The notes under the pieces are model-generated. The model searched no databases and had not been told where the DNA came from. It saw only the letters and a program-made list of their open reading frames with translations. A DNA stretch of 64,000 nucleotides. Origin: JBIKWM01 sp044356305 (lineage in GTDB: Bacteria > Bacteroidota > Bacteroidia > UBA10329). Position numbers and translations under genes: made by a program. The DNA is taken from NCBI GenBank assembly GCA_044356305.1, contig JBIKWM010000004.1:1-64000 (forward strand). The letters run 5' to 3'. Shown here in pieces: positions 7,443 to 16,329 of the stretch (positions within the stretch are counted from its first letter, which is position 1; every line of letters begins with the position of its first letter).

Positions 7443-9491
7443 ATGCAAAAATTAGGCAACTACATCGCAGGGAACTGGGTGACCGGTGACGGTGACGGCC
7501 AACTGCTTTTCAATTCGGTGACAGGCGAGGCCATAGCCACGGCCAGCACCAAGGGCATAGACATGGCTGCGGCCCTTAGCTATGGCCGCGAACGGGGCGG
7601 GCGGGCCCTGCGGCAGATGACATTCCATGAGCGGGGCCGCATGATCAGGGCATTGGCCTTGTACCTGATTGAGCGAAAGGAGAAATATTACGATGTGAGC
7701 TATCAGACTGGCGCCACGCGGGTGGACAGTTGGATTGACATCGAGGGCGGTATAGGCAACCTGTTTGCCAACGCCACGCTGCGGAGGCAGTTCCCGAACG
7801 AGACGTATTATGTCGATGGCGAATATGCCCCGCTGTCCAAAGGCGGGTCGTTCATCGGGCATCACATCATGGTGCCCAAAGAAGGGGTGGCCATCCACAT
7901 CAATGCTTACAACTTTCCCATTTGGGGGATGTTGGAAAAAGTGGCGGTGAACTGGCTGGCGGGCGTTCCGGCCGTGGTGAAACCGGCCACGCTCACCTCG
8001 TTCCTCACACAGGCCATGGTAGCGGATATAATCGCTTCCGGCATATTGCCCGATGGCGCCCTGCAACTGATCTGCGGCAGTGCTGGCAATCTGCTCGACC
8101 ATGTGCAGACGCAGGATGTGGTCACATTCACCGGGTCGGCAAGCACAGGCAGGATGCTCAAGGCGCATCCGGCCATCATCAGCAACAGTGTGCCCTTTAA
8201 CATGGAGGCCGACAGCCTCAACTCATCCATACTGGCACCCGATGCAGTGCCCGGCAAAGCAGAGTTCGACCTCTTCATCAAAGAAGTGGTGAAAGAGATA
8301 ACCGTGAAGTGTGGGCAGAAGTGTACGGCCATCCGCAGGATCATGGTGCCCGAGCACCTTATTGATGATGTTCAGATTACTGTGGGCGAACGATTGGCAA
8401 AAACTGCCATCGGTAACCCCAAGGTGGAAGGTGTTCGCATGGGCGCCCTGGCCGGCAAGGGCCAGTTGGAAGAGGTGCACCAGAAGGTGAACGAGCTGCT
8501 CAAGGACTCAAGGCTGGTGTACGGCAACCTCGATCAAGTGCAGGTGCAAGGGGCCGATTCAAAGGCAGGTGCATTCATGTCGCCCATCCTGTTGCGCAAC
8601 GATGACCCCTTCAATCGCAGAGCCACGCACGAGGTGGAGGCGTTCGGGCCTGTGAGCACCCTCATACCGTACAAGACGATTGACGAGGCCATCGAACTCT
8701 CGAAGCTGGGCCTTGGGTCGCTGTGCTGCTCGATTGTGACCAACGACCCCAGGACCGCGCGGCAGTTCACACTCGGTGCAGCCTCGTACCACGGGCGCAT
8801 ACTGGTGCTCAATGCCGAGTGTGCCAAAGAGAGCACCGGACACGGGTCGCCCATGCCGCTGCTGGTGCATGGTGGCCCCGGTCGCGCAGGAGGTGGCGAG
8901 GAAATGGGCGGAAAGCGCGGAGTGCTGCACTATTTGCAACGCACTGCCATACAGGGCTCACCGAGCATGATCACGGCCATCACCAACGTGTATCAGCAGG
9001 GAGCCAGGCAGAACGAGGTGCTGCTCAACCCCTTCATGAAGCATTTTGAGGAGCTCGAGATAGGAGAGACCCTCGTGACGCATAAGCACACCGTAACGGA
9101 GGCCGACATAGTGAACTTCGCCAATGTGAGCGGTGACCATTTCTACGCCCATGTCGACACCACATCGCTGCAAGGCACGCTGTTCACTGGGCGGGTGGCC
9201 CACGGTTACTGGGTGCTGAGCAAAGCGGCCGGCATGTTCGTAGAGCCGCGCAAATGCCCCGTGCTGCTCAATTACGGTCTGGAAGAGGCCCGTTTTGTCA
9301 AACCCGTCTATCCGGGCATGACCATAGGGGTGAGACTCACGTGCAAGGAGAAGGTGGATCAGGAGAAACGCAATGCCGATGATGTGTCGAAAGGCATTGT
9401 GAAATGGTTGGTCGAAGTGTATGACGAGACCGATGAGACCTGCGCCATCGCCACCATTCTGACCATGGTAAAGAAGCTGGATCAGGATTGA
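7443..9491 (+). CDS. paaZ: Bifunctional oxepin-CoA hydrolase / 3-oxo-5,6-dehydrosuberyl-CoA semialdehyde dehydrogenase PaaZ
   Basis: A 682-residue fusion, matching the E. coli PaaZ length. The N-terminal aldehyde dehydrogenase domain (about 1-515) has the general-base motif FNMEADSLN and the nucleophile in GQKCTAIRR. The C-terminal MaoC-like hotdog domain (about 540-682) has FANVSGDHFYAHVD. PaaZ opens the oxepin-CoA ring and oxidises the resulting aldehyde in aerobic phenylacetate catabolism. The ATG at 7443 was preferred to an in-frame TTG at 7419 because it is preceded by AAGGAA and begins at the family's usual N terminus. The other paa genes lie 11-16 kb away, and the gene is monocistronic, ending at a bidirectional hairpin. 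Confidence 0.96.
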   Translation: MQKLGNYIAGNWVTGDGDGQLLFNSVTGEAIATASTKGIDMAAALSYGRERGGRALRQMTFHERGRMIRALALYLIERKEKYYDVSYQTGATRVDSWIDIEGGIGNLFANATLRRQFPNETYYVDGEYAPLSKGGSFIGHHIMVPKEGVAIHINAYNFPIWGMLEKVAVNWLAGVPAVVKPATLTSFLTQAMVADIIASGILPDGALQLICGSAGNLLDHVQTQDVVTFTGSASTGRMLKAHPAIISNSVPFNMEADSLNSSILAPDAVPGKAEFDLFIKEVVKEITVKCGQKCTAIRRIMVPEHLIDDVQITVGERLAKTAIGNPKVEGVRMGALAGKGQLEEVHQKVNELLKDSRLVYGNLDQVQVQGADSKAGAFMSPILLRNDDPFNRRATHEVEAFGPVSTLIPYKTIDEAIELSKLGLGSLCCSIVTNDPRTARQFTLGAASYHGRILVLNAECAKESTGHGSPMPLLVHGGPGRAGGGEEMGGKRGVLHYLQRTAIQGSPSMITAITNVYQQGARQNEVLLNPFMKHFEELEIGETLVTHKHTVTEADIVNFANVSGDHFYAHVDTTSLQGTLFTGRVAHGYWVLSKAAGMFVEPRKCPVLLNYGLEEARFVKPVYPGMTIGVRLTCKEKVDQEKRNADDVSKGIVKWLVEVYDETDETCAIATILTMVKKLDQD

Positions 9492-9535
9492 TCCGATCTC
9501 GAGCACACAGGAAAGTCAATCTGCTAAAAGAATGA

Positions 9536-9571
9536 CGGGCTGACAGAAGGACCACTCCTTCTATCAGCCCG
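9536..9571. terminator. Bidirectional hairpin between paaZ and the Asp-box protein gene
   Basis: Long inverted repeat: CGGGCTGACAGAAGG pairs with CCTTCTATCAGCCCG, with one mismatch. It lies between two convergent genes. The T-tract is poor on both sides, so it may act as an RNA 3'-end stabiliser rather than a canonical terminator. Confidence 0.55.
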
Positions 9572-9626
9572 AACAGTTCAACTCTTCCTATCGGAGAAAG
9601 CTATCCGGATGTAGGTCAATTCGTGC

Positions 9627-12600
9627 TCACTTCACTACCAACCTCCGGTTCCAGATGGTTTGGGGCGTGACGATGGAAAGCACATAGGTGCCGGCAGCCG
9701 CTGACTGTGGCATCTCAAACATAGAGCCGTTGACTGGTGCATCCATGATCCGCTTGCCGCTCATGTCGGTCAGCAGTGCACGGCCCTGAACGGGAGTGCC
9801 CAAGTTGATGCAGCCACCCTTGTTAACGGGGTTCGGCCAGATGGTGAGTTGCGCCACCTCTCGCTCAGGTGTTGTATTGACTGGCGAGCTGAGGTTGATG
9901 TTATCCACGTAGATGTTGTTGCCCCAGCGGCCACGGTTGCGGAACACCACCAGCAGATCGGGCAGATTGCTGTATGCGCTCAGGTCAATGGTCTCGGTGC
10001 GCCATTCGCTGGCGGCCGGGGTGAAATAGTTCTGGCTGCTCGGTGCGGTCGATAGCATGTCGCCTCCGCTCAGGTATACCGAGGTAAGGTTGGCACCGCA
10101 GTCGGTACTTATCAGCACTTCGAGGGTATCGCTGTACTGCCCACCGTAGCGCGAGTATGCGACATCGAAGGTCATGGTGGGATTTGGGTTGCCTGTGTTA
10201 TTGAGTTGGAAACGCATCTCGTCCCATGTGCCCTGCGAGTCGATGTCGAAGTTGCGGAACAGTGCACTTTGGGTAGATGTGCCGAAGCCGCCTGCGTCAT
10301 CGGTCTGCTCCCAGCTTCCGCCATTATCGGCATTCACACTCCACCAACCGAATGGAAGGAAGGTGGCCTGAAAATCCTCGCTCACCTGCACCGGGATGGG
10401 TACCTGGGTCACGGTTACGCTCATCTGATCGGTGTCCTGTGTGCCGTTGGCATCGGTCACGGTCAATGTGACCTGATAGGTGCCAGGGGCCGCATACGTC
10501 ACGGCCGGATTACGCAGGGTGGAGCTCGATGGCGTGCCACCTGGGAACTGCCATTGCCATTGGGCATTGTCGTGGTCGAGGAATGAGTAACATTCAAACT
10601 GGAACGCCTCGTTGTCGCAGGTGCGCTCAAGCTCAAGCTTATCCACTGTGATGCGGGCCACTGGGCCACTGGGCTGTTCGTACATACCAGACTCCCATAT
10701 CCCTTTGCCGTATGATGCGATGCGCACTTTCGAGTCGCGGTAGAAAGGGCGCATGATGTTGGTATTGAAATACAGTGGCAGCCCGGCATTGGCCACCTGC
10801 CAGTCGGGCATGGCAGCATTGCGGTAATACACGCTTCGGTCGGTGCAGTAATACACGCCTCCGTTGGTGCCGGCTATATACGCGATGCTGTGTACCTCCT
10901 CATTATTGAGCAGCGTGGTGGTGATATTGGTCCAAGACTGCCCTCCGTTTGTCGACTTGAAAATCTTATTGCCATTGCTGCCACCGGGGTAGGCTATCAA
11001 GATGTTCTGATGGTCAACGGGGTCGAGTGTGAGAAGCATCCTGCGGCTGTTGCCCGATGGTATGGTCAGCGATGTCCAGTTCTGCCCTCCGTCCGTGGTC
11101 TTCCACAGGGTGCCAACGCTGCCCGATGCCGGCTGCTGGTTGCAATAGATCACATTGGGGTCGTTGCTGCTCCATTCCATGTACTTCACATCGTCATCGA
11201 CATTGGTGCCGAAGGTGTGCACCAACGAGAAGCTGGCGCCACCATCGGTGGTCTTCCAGATCTTGTTCTCGTTGCCAATGATTGCTGTGTTGTAGCAGTT
11301 GGGGTGAAATTCCATCTCGCTCGACTCGGCACCCCAGTAGCTCTCGTTGGGACTCATGGCAAAGGGCGCATTGCTGATCGTGCCTGTTATCGTATTCGGG
11401 ATGCGCTTGCCACCGATGTCAGAGAAATACGTGGTGTGCGCATCGCCCGGGTTCACATAGCCGGTGGCTGCCTCGCCACCTCCCAGGGCCAAGTGGTTGC
11501 CAAGGCCGTAATTCTCATGGTATGCATTGTTGCCGTTGTGGTACATGCCTCCCACCAGCACATCGGTGTTCCATCCGCTCCCGAAACCCCAGTAGTCGGC
11601 ACTGTTCACACCGTTCATGCGGAACTCTGGCTGCGAACCGAAGAAGTCGGTGCTTCGGTAGGCCCCGCCATCGGTGGTGATCCAGTACTCATTGGCAAAT
11701 GCACGGAAATCCTGATTGTCAACGTGCATGTTCAACGGACCTCCCACGTAGCCGGCCACGGAGGCGAAGGTGGCCCCGCCATCGGTGCTGCGATATAGGT
11801 TGAGGCCGCCCACCAGGATGTTATCGGCATCGGTGTTTGAAGCCATGATGGCGCAGTTGTAGAAACCCTGGTGGTAGTCCCAGCCCACCCATCCTATGGC
11901 CAGATTGCGGTGCGTATCGGTGTAAGGCCCACCGGTAGGCGGGTTGGGCAGGTTCCATGTGGTGCCGCCATCGTTGCTGCGATATATGCCGATAAAACCA
12001 TAATCGTTGGCCTTGGCCTCGCCAATCAGGTAGGCATACACACGCTGCGGGTCGGCAGGGGTCACGGCCAGACGGCCACCGCCATCGGTACGTGCGGGGT
12101 CGGTGCTGTCATACCATCCTGTGCCCTGAACGGTCCATGTGGCACCGCTATCGGTACTGCGGAAAAACTCGCACCTGATGGCCGATGCGTTGTTCTTGAG
12201 CAGGTACACGGTGGCGGGGCTGCCCGGTCTGCACTTCACATCGTAGCATTCGGCCGTGTACAGCTGGGTCCAGTTGGTGCCGCCATCGGTGCTGCGGTAC
12301 AGGCCCTTGCCAGTGGCTGCCAGTACTATCTGGGTATTGCCGGGGTTGATCAGTATCTCATTCACATTGAAATTCGAGTTGCTCAGCACATTGGTCCAGT
12401 TCTGACCCCCGTCCGTACTGCGGAACACACCCGAATTGCCACCTACAAAGACGATATTGCCGTTGGTGGGATGCACTTCCACGGCTGTGACCCCGCTCCC
12501 AAAATTCATCTGGTAGCTCACATTCGACCAGCTCTGACCTCCGTTGCTGCTCCGGTACACCTCGCCAGTCTCGGTGCCACAGTACATGGTGGTCGGGGTG

Positions 12601-13037
12601 CCTGCACACTGATCGATGCTGTAGGTGTTGCTCTGATCGTGGCCTGGGCTGCCTGAGTTCTCCAGCACCTGCATGGGCCCCATGAGTGTCCATCCGCCAC
12701 CACGTTGGCCGGTCTGTTTATCAAGATAGTCCTGGTCAATGGCCCGTTGGGCATCGGCCGTGGGCATGGCGATGTGGCCATCGGCCTGGGCATACGGCAG
12801 CACCTTGCGCCTCCATCTTTTGAAGTATTGGGTATGATAGGTCTTGACAAACGGATGCGAGCGATAGTAGGCCTGGAACAGGCTGTCAACCTGCCACAGG
12901 CTGGGATCTGGGCCATACATGGCCTGCGCCCAGGCCGGCAGGGTGGATATCTCGGCCTCTGATGGCCGCTTCATGGTCTGGGCCGTGGCTGTGAGCACCA
13001 TGGCGATGCTCAGGATCAGGAGTAAAGGACTTCTCAT
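9627..13037 (-). CDS. Large secreted Asp-box (BNR/sortilin-like) protein with PKD and T9SS type A sorting domain
   Basis: A 1136-residue secreted protein. A signal peptide at residues 1-20 ends at ATAQ. The bulk is a beta-propeller region with many Asp-box repeats of the form RS(T/N)DGG(T/Q)xW (for example YRSTDGGTNW, KTTDGGQNW). A PKD-type domain follows (NPAVTYAAPGTYQVTLTVTD), then a jelly-roll-like region and a C-terminal type A sorting domain (IWPNP ... GTYVLSIVT ... RRLVVK) for export by T9SS and surface attachment. The start is the ATG at 13037; an upstream in-frame TTG is less likely. A TACTTTCG box lies about 25 nt upstream. Such proteins may be adhesins or glycan hydrolases; no catalytic residues were identified. 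Confidence 0.9.
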   Translation of the reverse strand: MRSPLLLILSIAMVLTATAQTMKRPSEAEISTLPAWAQAMYGPDPSLWQVDSLFQAYYRSHPFVKTYHTQYFKRWRRKVLPYAQADGHIAMPTADAQRAIDQDYLDKQTGQRGGGWTLMGPMQVLENSGSPGHDQSNTYSIDQCAGTPTTMYCGTETGEVYRSSNGGQSWSNVSYQMNFGSGVTAVEVHPTNGNIVFVGGNSGVFRSTDGGQNWTNVLSNSNFNVNEILINPGNTQIVLAATGKGLYRSTDGGTNWTQLYTAECYDVKCRPGSPATVYLLKNNASAIRCEFFRSTDSGATWTVQGTGWYDSTDPARTDGGGRLAVTPADPQRVYAYLIGEAKANDYGFIGIYRSNDGGTTWNLPNPPTGGPYTDTHRNLAIGWVGWDYHQGFYNCAIMASNTDADNILVGGLNLYRSTDGGATFASVAGYVGGPLNMHVDNQDFRAFANEYWITTDGGAYRSTDFFGSQPEFRMNGVNSADYWGFGSGWNTDVLVGGMYHNGNNAYHENYGLGNHLALGGGEAATGYVNPGDAHTTYFSDIGGKRIPNTITGTISNAPFAMSPNESYWGAESSEMEFHPNCYNTAIIGNENKIWKTTDGGASFSLVHTFGTNVDDDVKYMEWSSNDPNVIYCNQQPASGSVGTLWKTTDGGQNWTSLTIPSGNSRRMLLTLDPVDHQNILIAYPGGSNGNKIFKSTNGGQSWTNITTTLLNNEEVHSIAYIAGTNGGVYYCTDRSVYYRNAAMPDWQVANAGLPLYFNTNIMRPFYRDSKVRIASYGKGIWESGMYEQPSGPVARITVDKLELERTCDNEAFQFECYSFLDHDNAQWQWQFPGGTPSSSTLRNPAVTYAAPGTYQVTLTVTDANGTQDTDQMSVTVTQVPIPVQVSEDFQATFLPFGWWSVNADNGGSWEQTDDAGGFGTSTQSALFRNFDIDSQGTWDEMRFQLNNTGNPNPTMTFDVAYSRYGGQYSDTLEVLISTDCGANLTSVYLSGGDMLSTAPSSQNYFTPAASEWRTETIDLSAYSNLPDLLVVFRNRGRWGNNIYVDNINLSSPVNTTPEREVAQLTIWPNPVNKGGCINLGTPVQGRALLTDMSGKRIMDAPVNGSMFEMPQSAAAGTYVLSIVTPQTIWNRRLVVK

Positions 13038-13126
13038 GAAAAGGATCAATTAGAATGCGGGGCGAAAGTAACCCCTGCAATACGCCAGCAAGCAACTTTG
13101 AGCGGGCCTCCCTCCTGCCCTTTCGC

Positions 13127-13134
13127 CATCTTTG
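13127..13134 (+). promoter_or_regulatory. -7-like element (CATCTTTG) of the recR transcript
   Basis: One mismatch to TAnnTTTG. It ends five bases before the ATG at 13140, predicting transcription to begin at or near the start codon. Confidence 0.45.
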
Positions 13135-13139
13135 CCGCC

Positions 13140-13757
13140 ATGAGTGTGGTGCCCAAGGCCCTGGAGGATGTGGTGGATGCCTTTGCCCAATTGCCGGGCG
13201 TGGGCCGAAGGACAGCCTTCCGCTATGCCCTGCACCTGTTGCGCAACGACCGCGCGCAGGCCGACCGCTTCAGCGAGACCGTAGCCCGCATGGGCCGCGA
13301 CCTGTGCCGCTGCGCCACCTGCATGAACATAAGCGACAGCGAGCAGTGCACCGTTTGTGCCAACCCCACCCGCGACCGCACCGTGATATGCCTTGTTGAG
13401 GACATGCGAGATGTGATTTCCGTTGAGGCCACGGGCCAGTTCCGTGGGCTGTACCATGTGCTGGGCGGCATCCTCTCGCCCATGGACGGCATTGGCCCGG
13501 CCGACCTGAACATTCCGCAGCTGCTCAGGCGGCTGCAAGATGGCACCGTGCGCGAGGTGATCATGGCCCTGCCCGCCACCATGGAGGGCGACACCACCTG
13601 CTTCTACCTCTACCGCCAGATGCAACCAAACGGGGTGAAGGTGACCTCCCTCTCGCGCGGCATCAGCGTGGGCGGGGGACTGGAGTATGCCGATGAGCTG
13701 ACGCTCGGCCGCAGCATCATGAACCGCATCCCTTACGAGAACTCCATCCAATCATGA
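13140..13757 (+). CDS. recR: Recombination mediator RecR
   Basis: A 205-residue RecR, the standard length. The order is an N-terminal helix-hairpin-helix (AFAQLPGVGRRTAFRYA), a four-cysteine zinc finger (CRCATCMN ... CTVC), a Toprim domain (ICLVEDMRDV ... GLYHVLGG) and a C-terminal Walker-like segment (SRGISVGGGLEYAD). RecR helps RecFO load RecA on gapped DNA. The ATG at 13140 fits the family's start; upstream codons are not conserved. The DUF4286 gene's ATG overlaps the recR stop (ATGA), and rsmA follows, giving a tight three-gene unit. Confidence 0.96.
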   Translation: MSVVPKALEDVVDAFAQLPGVGRRTAFRYALHLLRNDRAQADRFSETVARMGRDLCRCATCMNISDSEQCTVCANPTRDRTVICLVEDMRDVISVEATGQFRGLYHVLGGILSPMDGIGPADLNIPQLLRRLQDGTVREVIMALPATMEGDTTCFYLYRQMQPNGVKVTSLSRGISVGGGLEYADELTLGRSIMNRIPYENSIQS

Positions 13758-14071
13758 GCCACCGCAGCGGACAGATCATTTACAACGTGACGGTGAATGT
13801 GGACAGTGCCGTGCACGAGGACTGGGTGCGTTGGATGCGCGAGGTGCACATACCAGAGGTGATGGCCACTGGCTACTTCCTAGAGAACCGATTCTGCAAG
13901 GTGATGGTGGAAGAGGAACAGGGTGTGACCTACGCCATACAGTACCTGTGCATGAACATGGACGACCTGAAGGAATACCAGAGCCTGCACGCCCCGGCCC
14001 TGCAGAAGGCCCACACCGACCGGTACGGAGAACACACCGTGGCCTTCAGGACCCTGCTCGAACTGGTGTGA
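13754..14071 (+). CDS. DUF4286 family protein
   Basis: A 105-residue small alpha/beta protein with the DUF4286 pattern: IIYNVTVNVD at the N terminus, WVRWMREVHIPEVMATGYF and VTYAIQYLC. This ferredoxin-like fold resembles dimeric antibiotic-monooxygenase-type proteins, but no function is established. Its ATG overlaps recR's TGA by four bases, and its own stop overlaps a possible GTG start of rsmA. The gene is commonly found beside rsmA in Bacteroidota, which suggests a link to ribosome maturation, though that is inference. Confidence 0.88.
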   Translation: MSHRSGQIIYNVTVNVDSAVHEDWVRWMREVHIPEVMATGYFLENRFCKVMVEEEQGVTYAIQYLCMNMDDLKEYQSLHAPALQKAHTDRYGEHTVAFRTLLELV

Positions 14072-14118
14072 CCCGTTGTTCCTATCGGCCCATCACCCTA
14101 CATATCGACCCCCATCCA

Positions 14119-14889
14119 TTGAGCGTACGACCGAAGAAACACCTGGGGCAGCACTTTCTGCGCGACATGGGCAAGGCCGAGCGGATAGCCACCGCCCTGA
14201 CCGGCCATGGCAGCTACGGCCATGTGGTAGAGGTGGGCCCCGGCACAGGGGTGCTAACACAGTACCTGCTGCGCGATGCGCGGTTCACGCTGCACTGTGT
14301 GGAGATGGACACGGAATCGGTGGAGTATCTGAACGAGCATTATCCGCAGCTCTCACCCCGCCTCCATCAGGGCGATTTCCTCCGGTTCGACCTGCAGGGT
14401 GTCACCAAGGATCCGTTGGCCGTGATAGGCAATTTCCCATACAACATCAGCTCGCAGATCTTCTTCAAAGTGCTGGACAACCGAGGCGCGGTGACTGAAG
14501 TGGTGGGCATGGTGCAGAAAGAGGTGGCCGACCGCATAGCCTGTGGCCCGGGCAGCAAGACCTACGGCATACTGAGCGTGCTACTGCAGGCATTCTATGA
14601 TGTGGAGCTGCTGTTCAACGTGGAGCCGGGCGCGTTCAATCCCCCGCCCAAGGTGCGCTCATCGGTGCTGCGGCTCAGGCGCAATGCGGTGGAGCATCTG
14701 GGCTGCGATGAGGTGCTGTTTTTCCGCGTGGTGAAAATGGCCTTCAATCAGCGCAGAAAGACCCTCCGCAACGCCCTGTCGGGGCTTACTTTCGCCACCA
14801 CCCCCGATGAGCGGCTCATGACCCTCCGGGCGGAACAGCTCAGCGTAGCCGAGTTCGTGTCGCTCACTAGGTCTGCCTCCGGTAGTTGA
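14119..14889 (+). CDS. rsmA: 16S rRNA (adenine1518-N6/adenine1519-N6)-dimethyltransferase
   Basis: A 256-residue KsgA/RsmA, dimethylating two adjacent adenines in helix 45 of 16S rRNA. KKHLGQHFLRD opens the domain, VEVGPGTGVLTQYLL is SAM motif I, and GNFPYNIS is the catalytic NxPY/F motif. There is no ATG at a sensible position. The TTG at 14119 gives the usual N terminus (SVRPKKHLGQHF). A GTG at 14068, which overlaps the DUF4286 stop as GTGA, would add 17 residues. The TTG is preferred on length, but the coupled GTG cannot be excluded. Confidence 0.93.
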   Translation: MSVRPKKHLGQHFLRDMGKAERIATALTGHGSYGHVVEVGPGTGVLTQYLLRDARFTLHCVEMDTESVEYLNEHYPQLSPRLHQGDFLRFDLQGVTKDPLAVIGNFPYNISSQIFFKVLDNRGAVTEVVGMVQKEVADRIACGPGSKTYGILSVLLQAFYDVELLFNVEPGAFNPPPKVRSSVLRLRRNAVEHLGCDEVLFFRVVKMAFNQRRKTLRNALSGLTFATTPDERLMTLRAEQLSVAEFVSLTRSASGS

Positions 14890-14959
14890 GGGCGGCAGGT
14901 TCTCATCTCCCGACACAAAAACCCCAACTCCAGCGGCCCACTGAGGCGGCAACTGAGTC

Positions 14960-16318
14960 ATGTCGTTCGAACTCACCGCACAGTTCCTTGACGGCCTGAA
15001 AGAGGCCATAGGGCGGGACGACCGCGCCACAGTTGTGGCCTGTCTGGACGGCATGTACCCGCAGGACATAGCTGAGATTCTGGATACGGTGAGTCTAAGC
15101 GAGGCGCAGTACCTGTACCGCGCCCTGCCCGAGGACGTGGCGGCCGATGTGCTGACCGAACTGGAGGACGACACCCGCGAGCGGTTCCTCAACTCATTCT
15201 CGAACGAGGAGATAGCCAAGGTGCTGCCGCTGATGGACTCGGACGATGCGGCCGACATCATGAGCGACCTCAGCGACCAGCGCCAGGACGAGGTGCTGGA
15301 GCACGTGGAGGACAGCGAGGTGGTGAGCGACATAGAAGACCTGCTGGTGTACCCCGAGGGCACGGCCGGGTCGCTCATGGCCAAGGAGCTGATCAAGGTG
15401 AACATAAACTGGAGCATCGTGCGCTGCGTGCGCGAGATGCGCTTGCAGGCCGAGGAGGTGGACGAGGTGTACACGGTGTATGTGGTGGACGATGAGAACC
15501 ACTTTCAGGGCATCGTGTCGCTCAAAAAGATGCTCATCAGCCCCGACAAGACCTTTATCAGGGACATCTTTAAGGACGATGCCATTTCTGTGCAGGCTGA
15601 CGAAAGTGGGGAGTCGGTGGCCCAGATCATGGAGAAGTACAACCTGGTGGTGATACCCGTGGTGGACAGGGCCGAGAGGCTTTTGGGCCGCATCACTGTG
15701 GACGATGTGATGGACCTGGTGCGCGAAGAGGCCACCAGGGACTACCAGATGCTGTCGGGTATATCAGAGAACATTGAGAGCGATGATAAGCCCTTGGTGA
15801 TGGTGCGCGCCCGGCTGCCGTGGCTGCTCATTGCCATGCTGGGCGGCATTGTGGGCTCCATGGTCATCGGTTTTTACGAGGGCGACCTACACATCAACCC
15901 CCAACTGGCCTTCTTCATACCGCTGGTGGTGGCCATGGGCGGCAATGTGGGCATACAGAGCTCGGCCCTGGTGGTGCAGGGCCTGGCCAACAACACCATA
16001 GGGCACGATGGGCTGGTGTGGAAACTGCTGAAGGAGCTGCTGGTGGGGCTGCTTAACGGCCTGGCCTGCGCAGGTGTGCTCCTTATCTACAGTGTGCTGC
16101 TCAGCTACCCCATGGCCCTGAGCATCACCATTGGGCTGAGCCTGCTGGTGGTGATCCTGTTCGCAGCGGTGTTCGGCACCTTCATGCCCATGTTCCTGCA
16201 CCGCGTCAAGATCGATCCGGCCCTGGCCACCGGCCCGTTCATCACCACGGCCAACGACATCATAGGCCTGTTCTTCTACTTCATGGTGGCCCGTGTGGTG
16301 TATGGCCTCCAATTCTGA
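14960..16318 (+). CDS. mgtE: Magnesium transporter MgtE
   Basis: A 452-residue Mg2+ channel/transporter of the inner membrane. The N-terminal helical superfamily domain (about 1-130) is rich in Asp/Glu. It is followed by a CBS pair (about 135-260, with TVYVVDDENHFQGIVSLKK and VIPVVDRAERLLGRITVDD) and five transmembrane helices from about 275. Pore residues lie in the last helices (PFITTANDIIGLF). In the family, Mg2+ bound between the cytosolic domains closes the pore. The gene follows rsmA by 70 bp and is followed 11 bp later by an oxidoreductase gene, probably on one transcript. Confidence 0.96.
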   Translation: MSFELTAQFLDGLKEAIGRDDRATVVACLDGMYPQDIAEILDTVSLSEAQYLYRALPEDVAADVLTELEDDTRERFLNSFSNEEIAKVLPLMDSDDAADIMSDLSDQRQDEVLEHVEDSEVVSDIEDLLVYPEGTAGSLMAKELIKVNINWSIVRCVREMRLQAEEVDEVYTVYVVDDENHFQGIVSLKKMLISPDKTFIRDIFKDDAISVQADESGESVAQIMEKYNLVVIPVVDRAERLLGRITVDDVMDLVREEATRDYQMLSGISENIESDDKPLVMVRARLPWLLIAMLGGIVGSMVIGFYEGDLHINPQLAFFIPLVVAMGGNVGIQSSALVVQGLANNTIGHDGLVWKLLKELLVGLLNGLACAGVLLIYSVLLSYPMALSITIGLSLLVVILFAAVFGTFMPMFLHRVKIDPALATGPFITTANDIIGLFFYFMVARVVYGLQF

Positions 16319-16329
16319 ACCAGAGCAAC

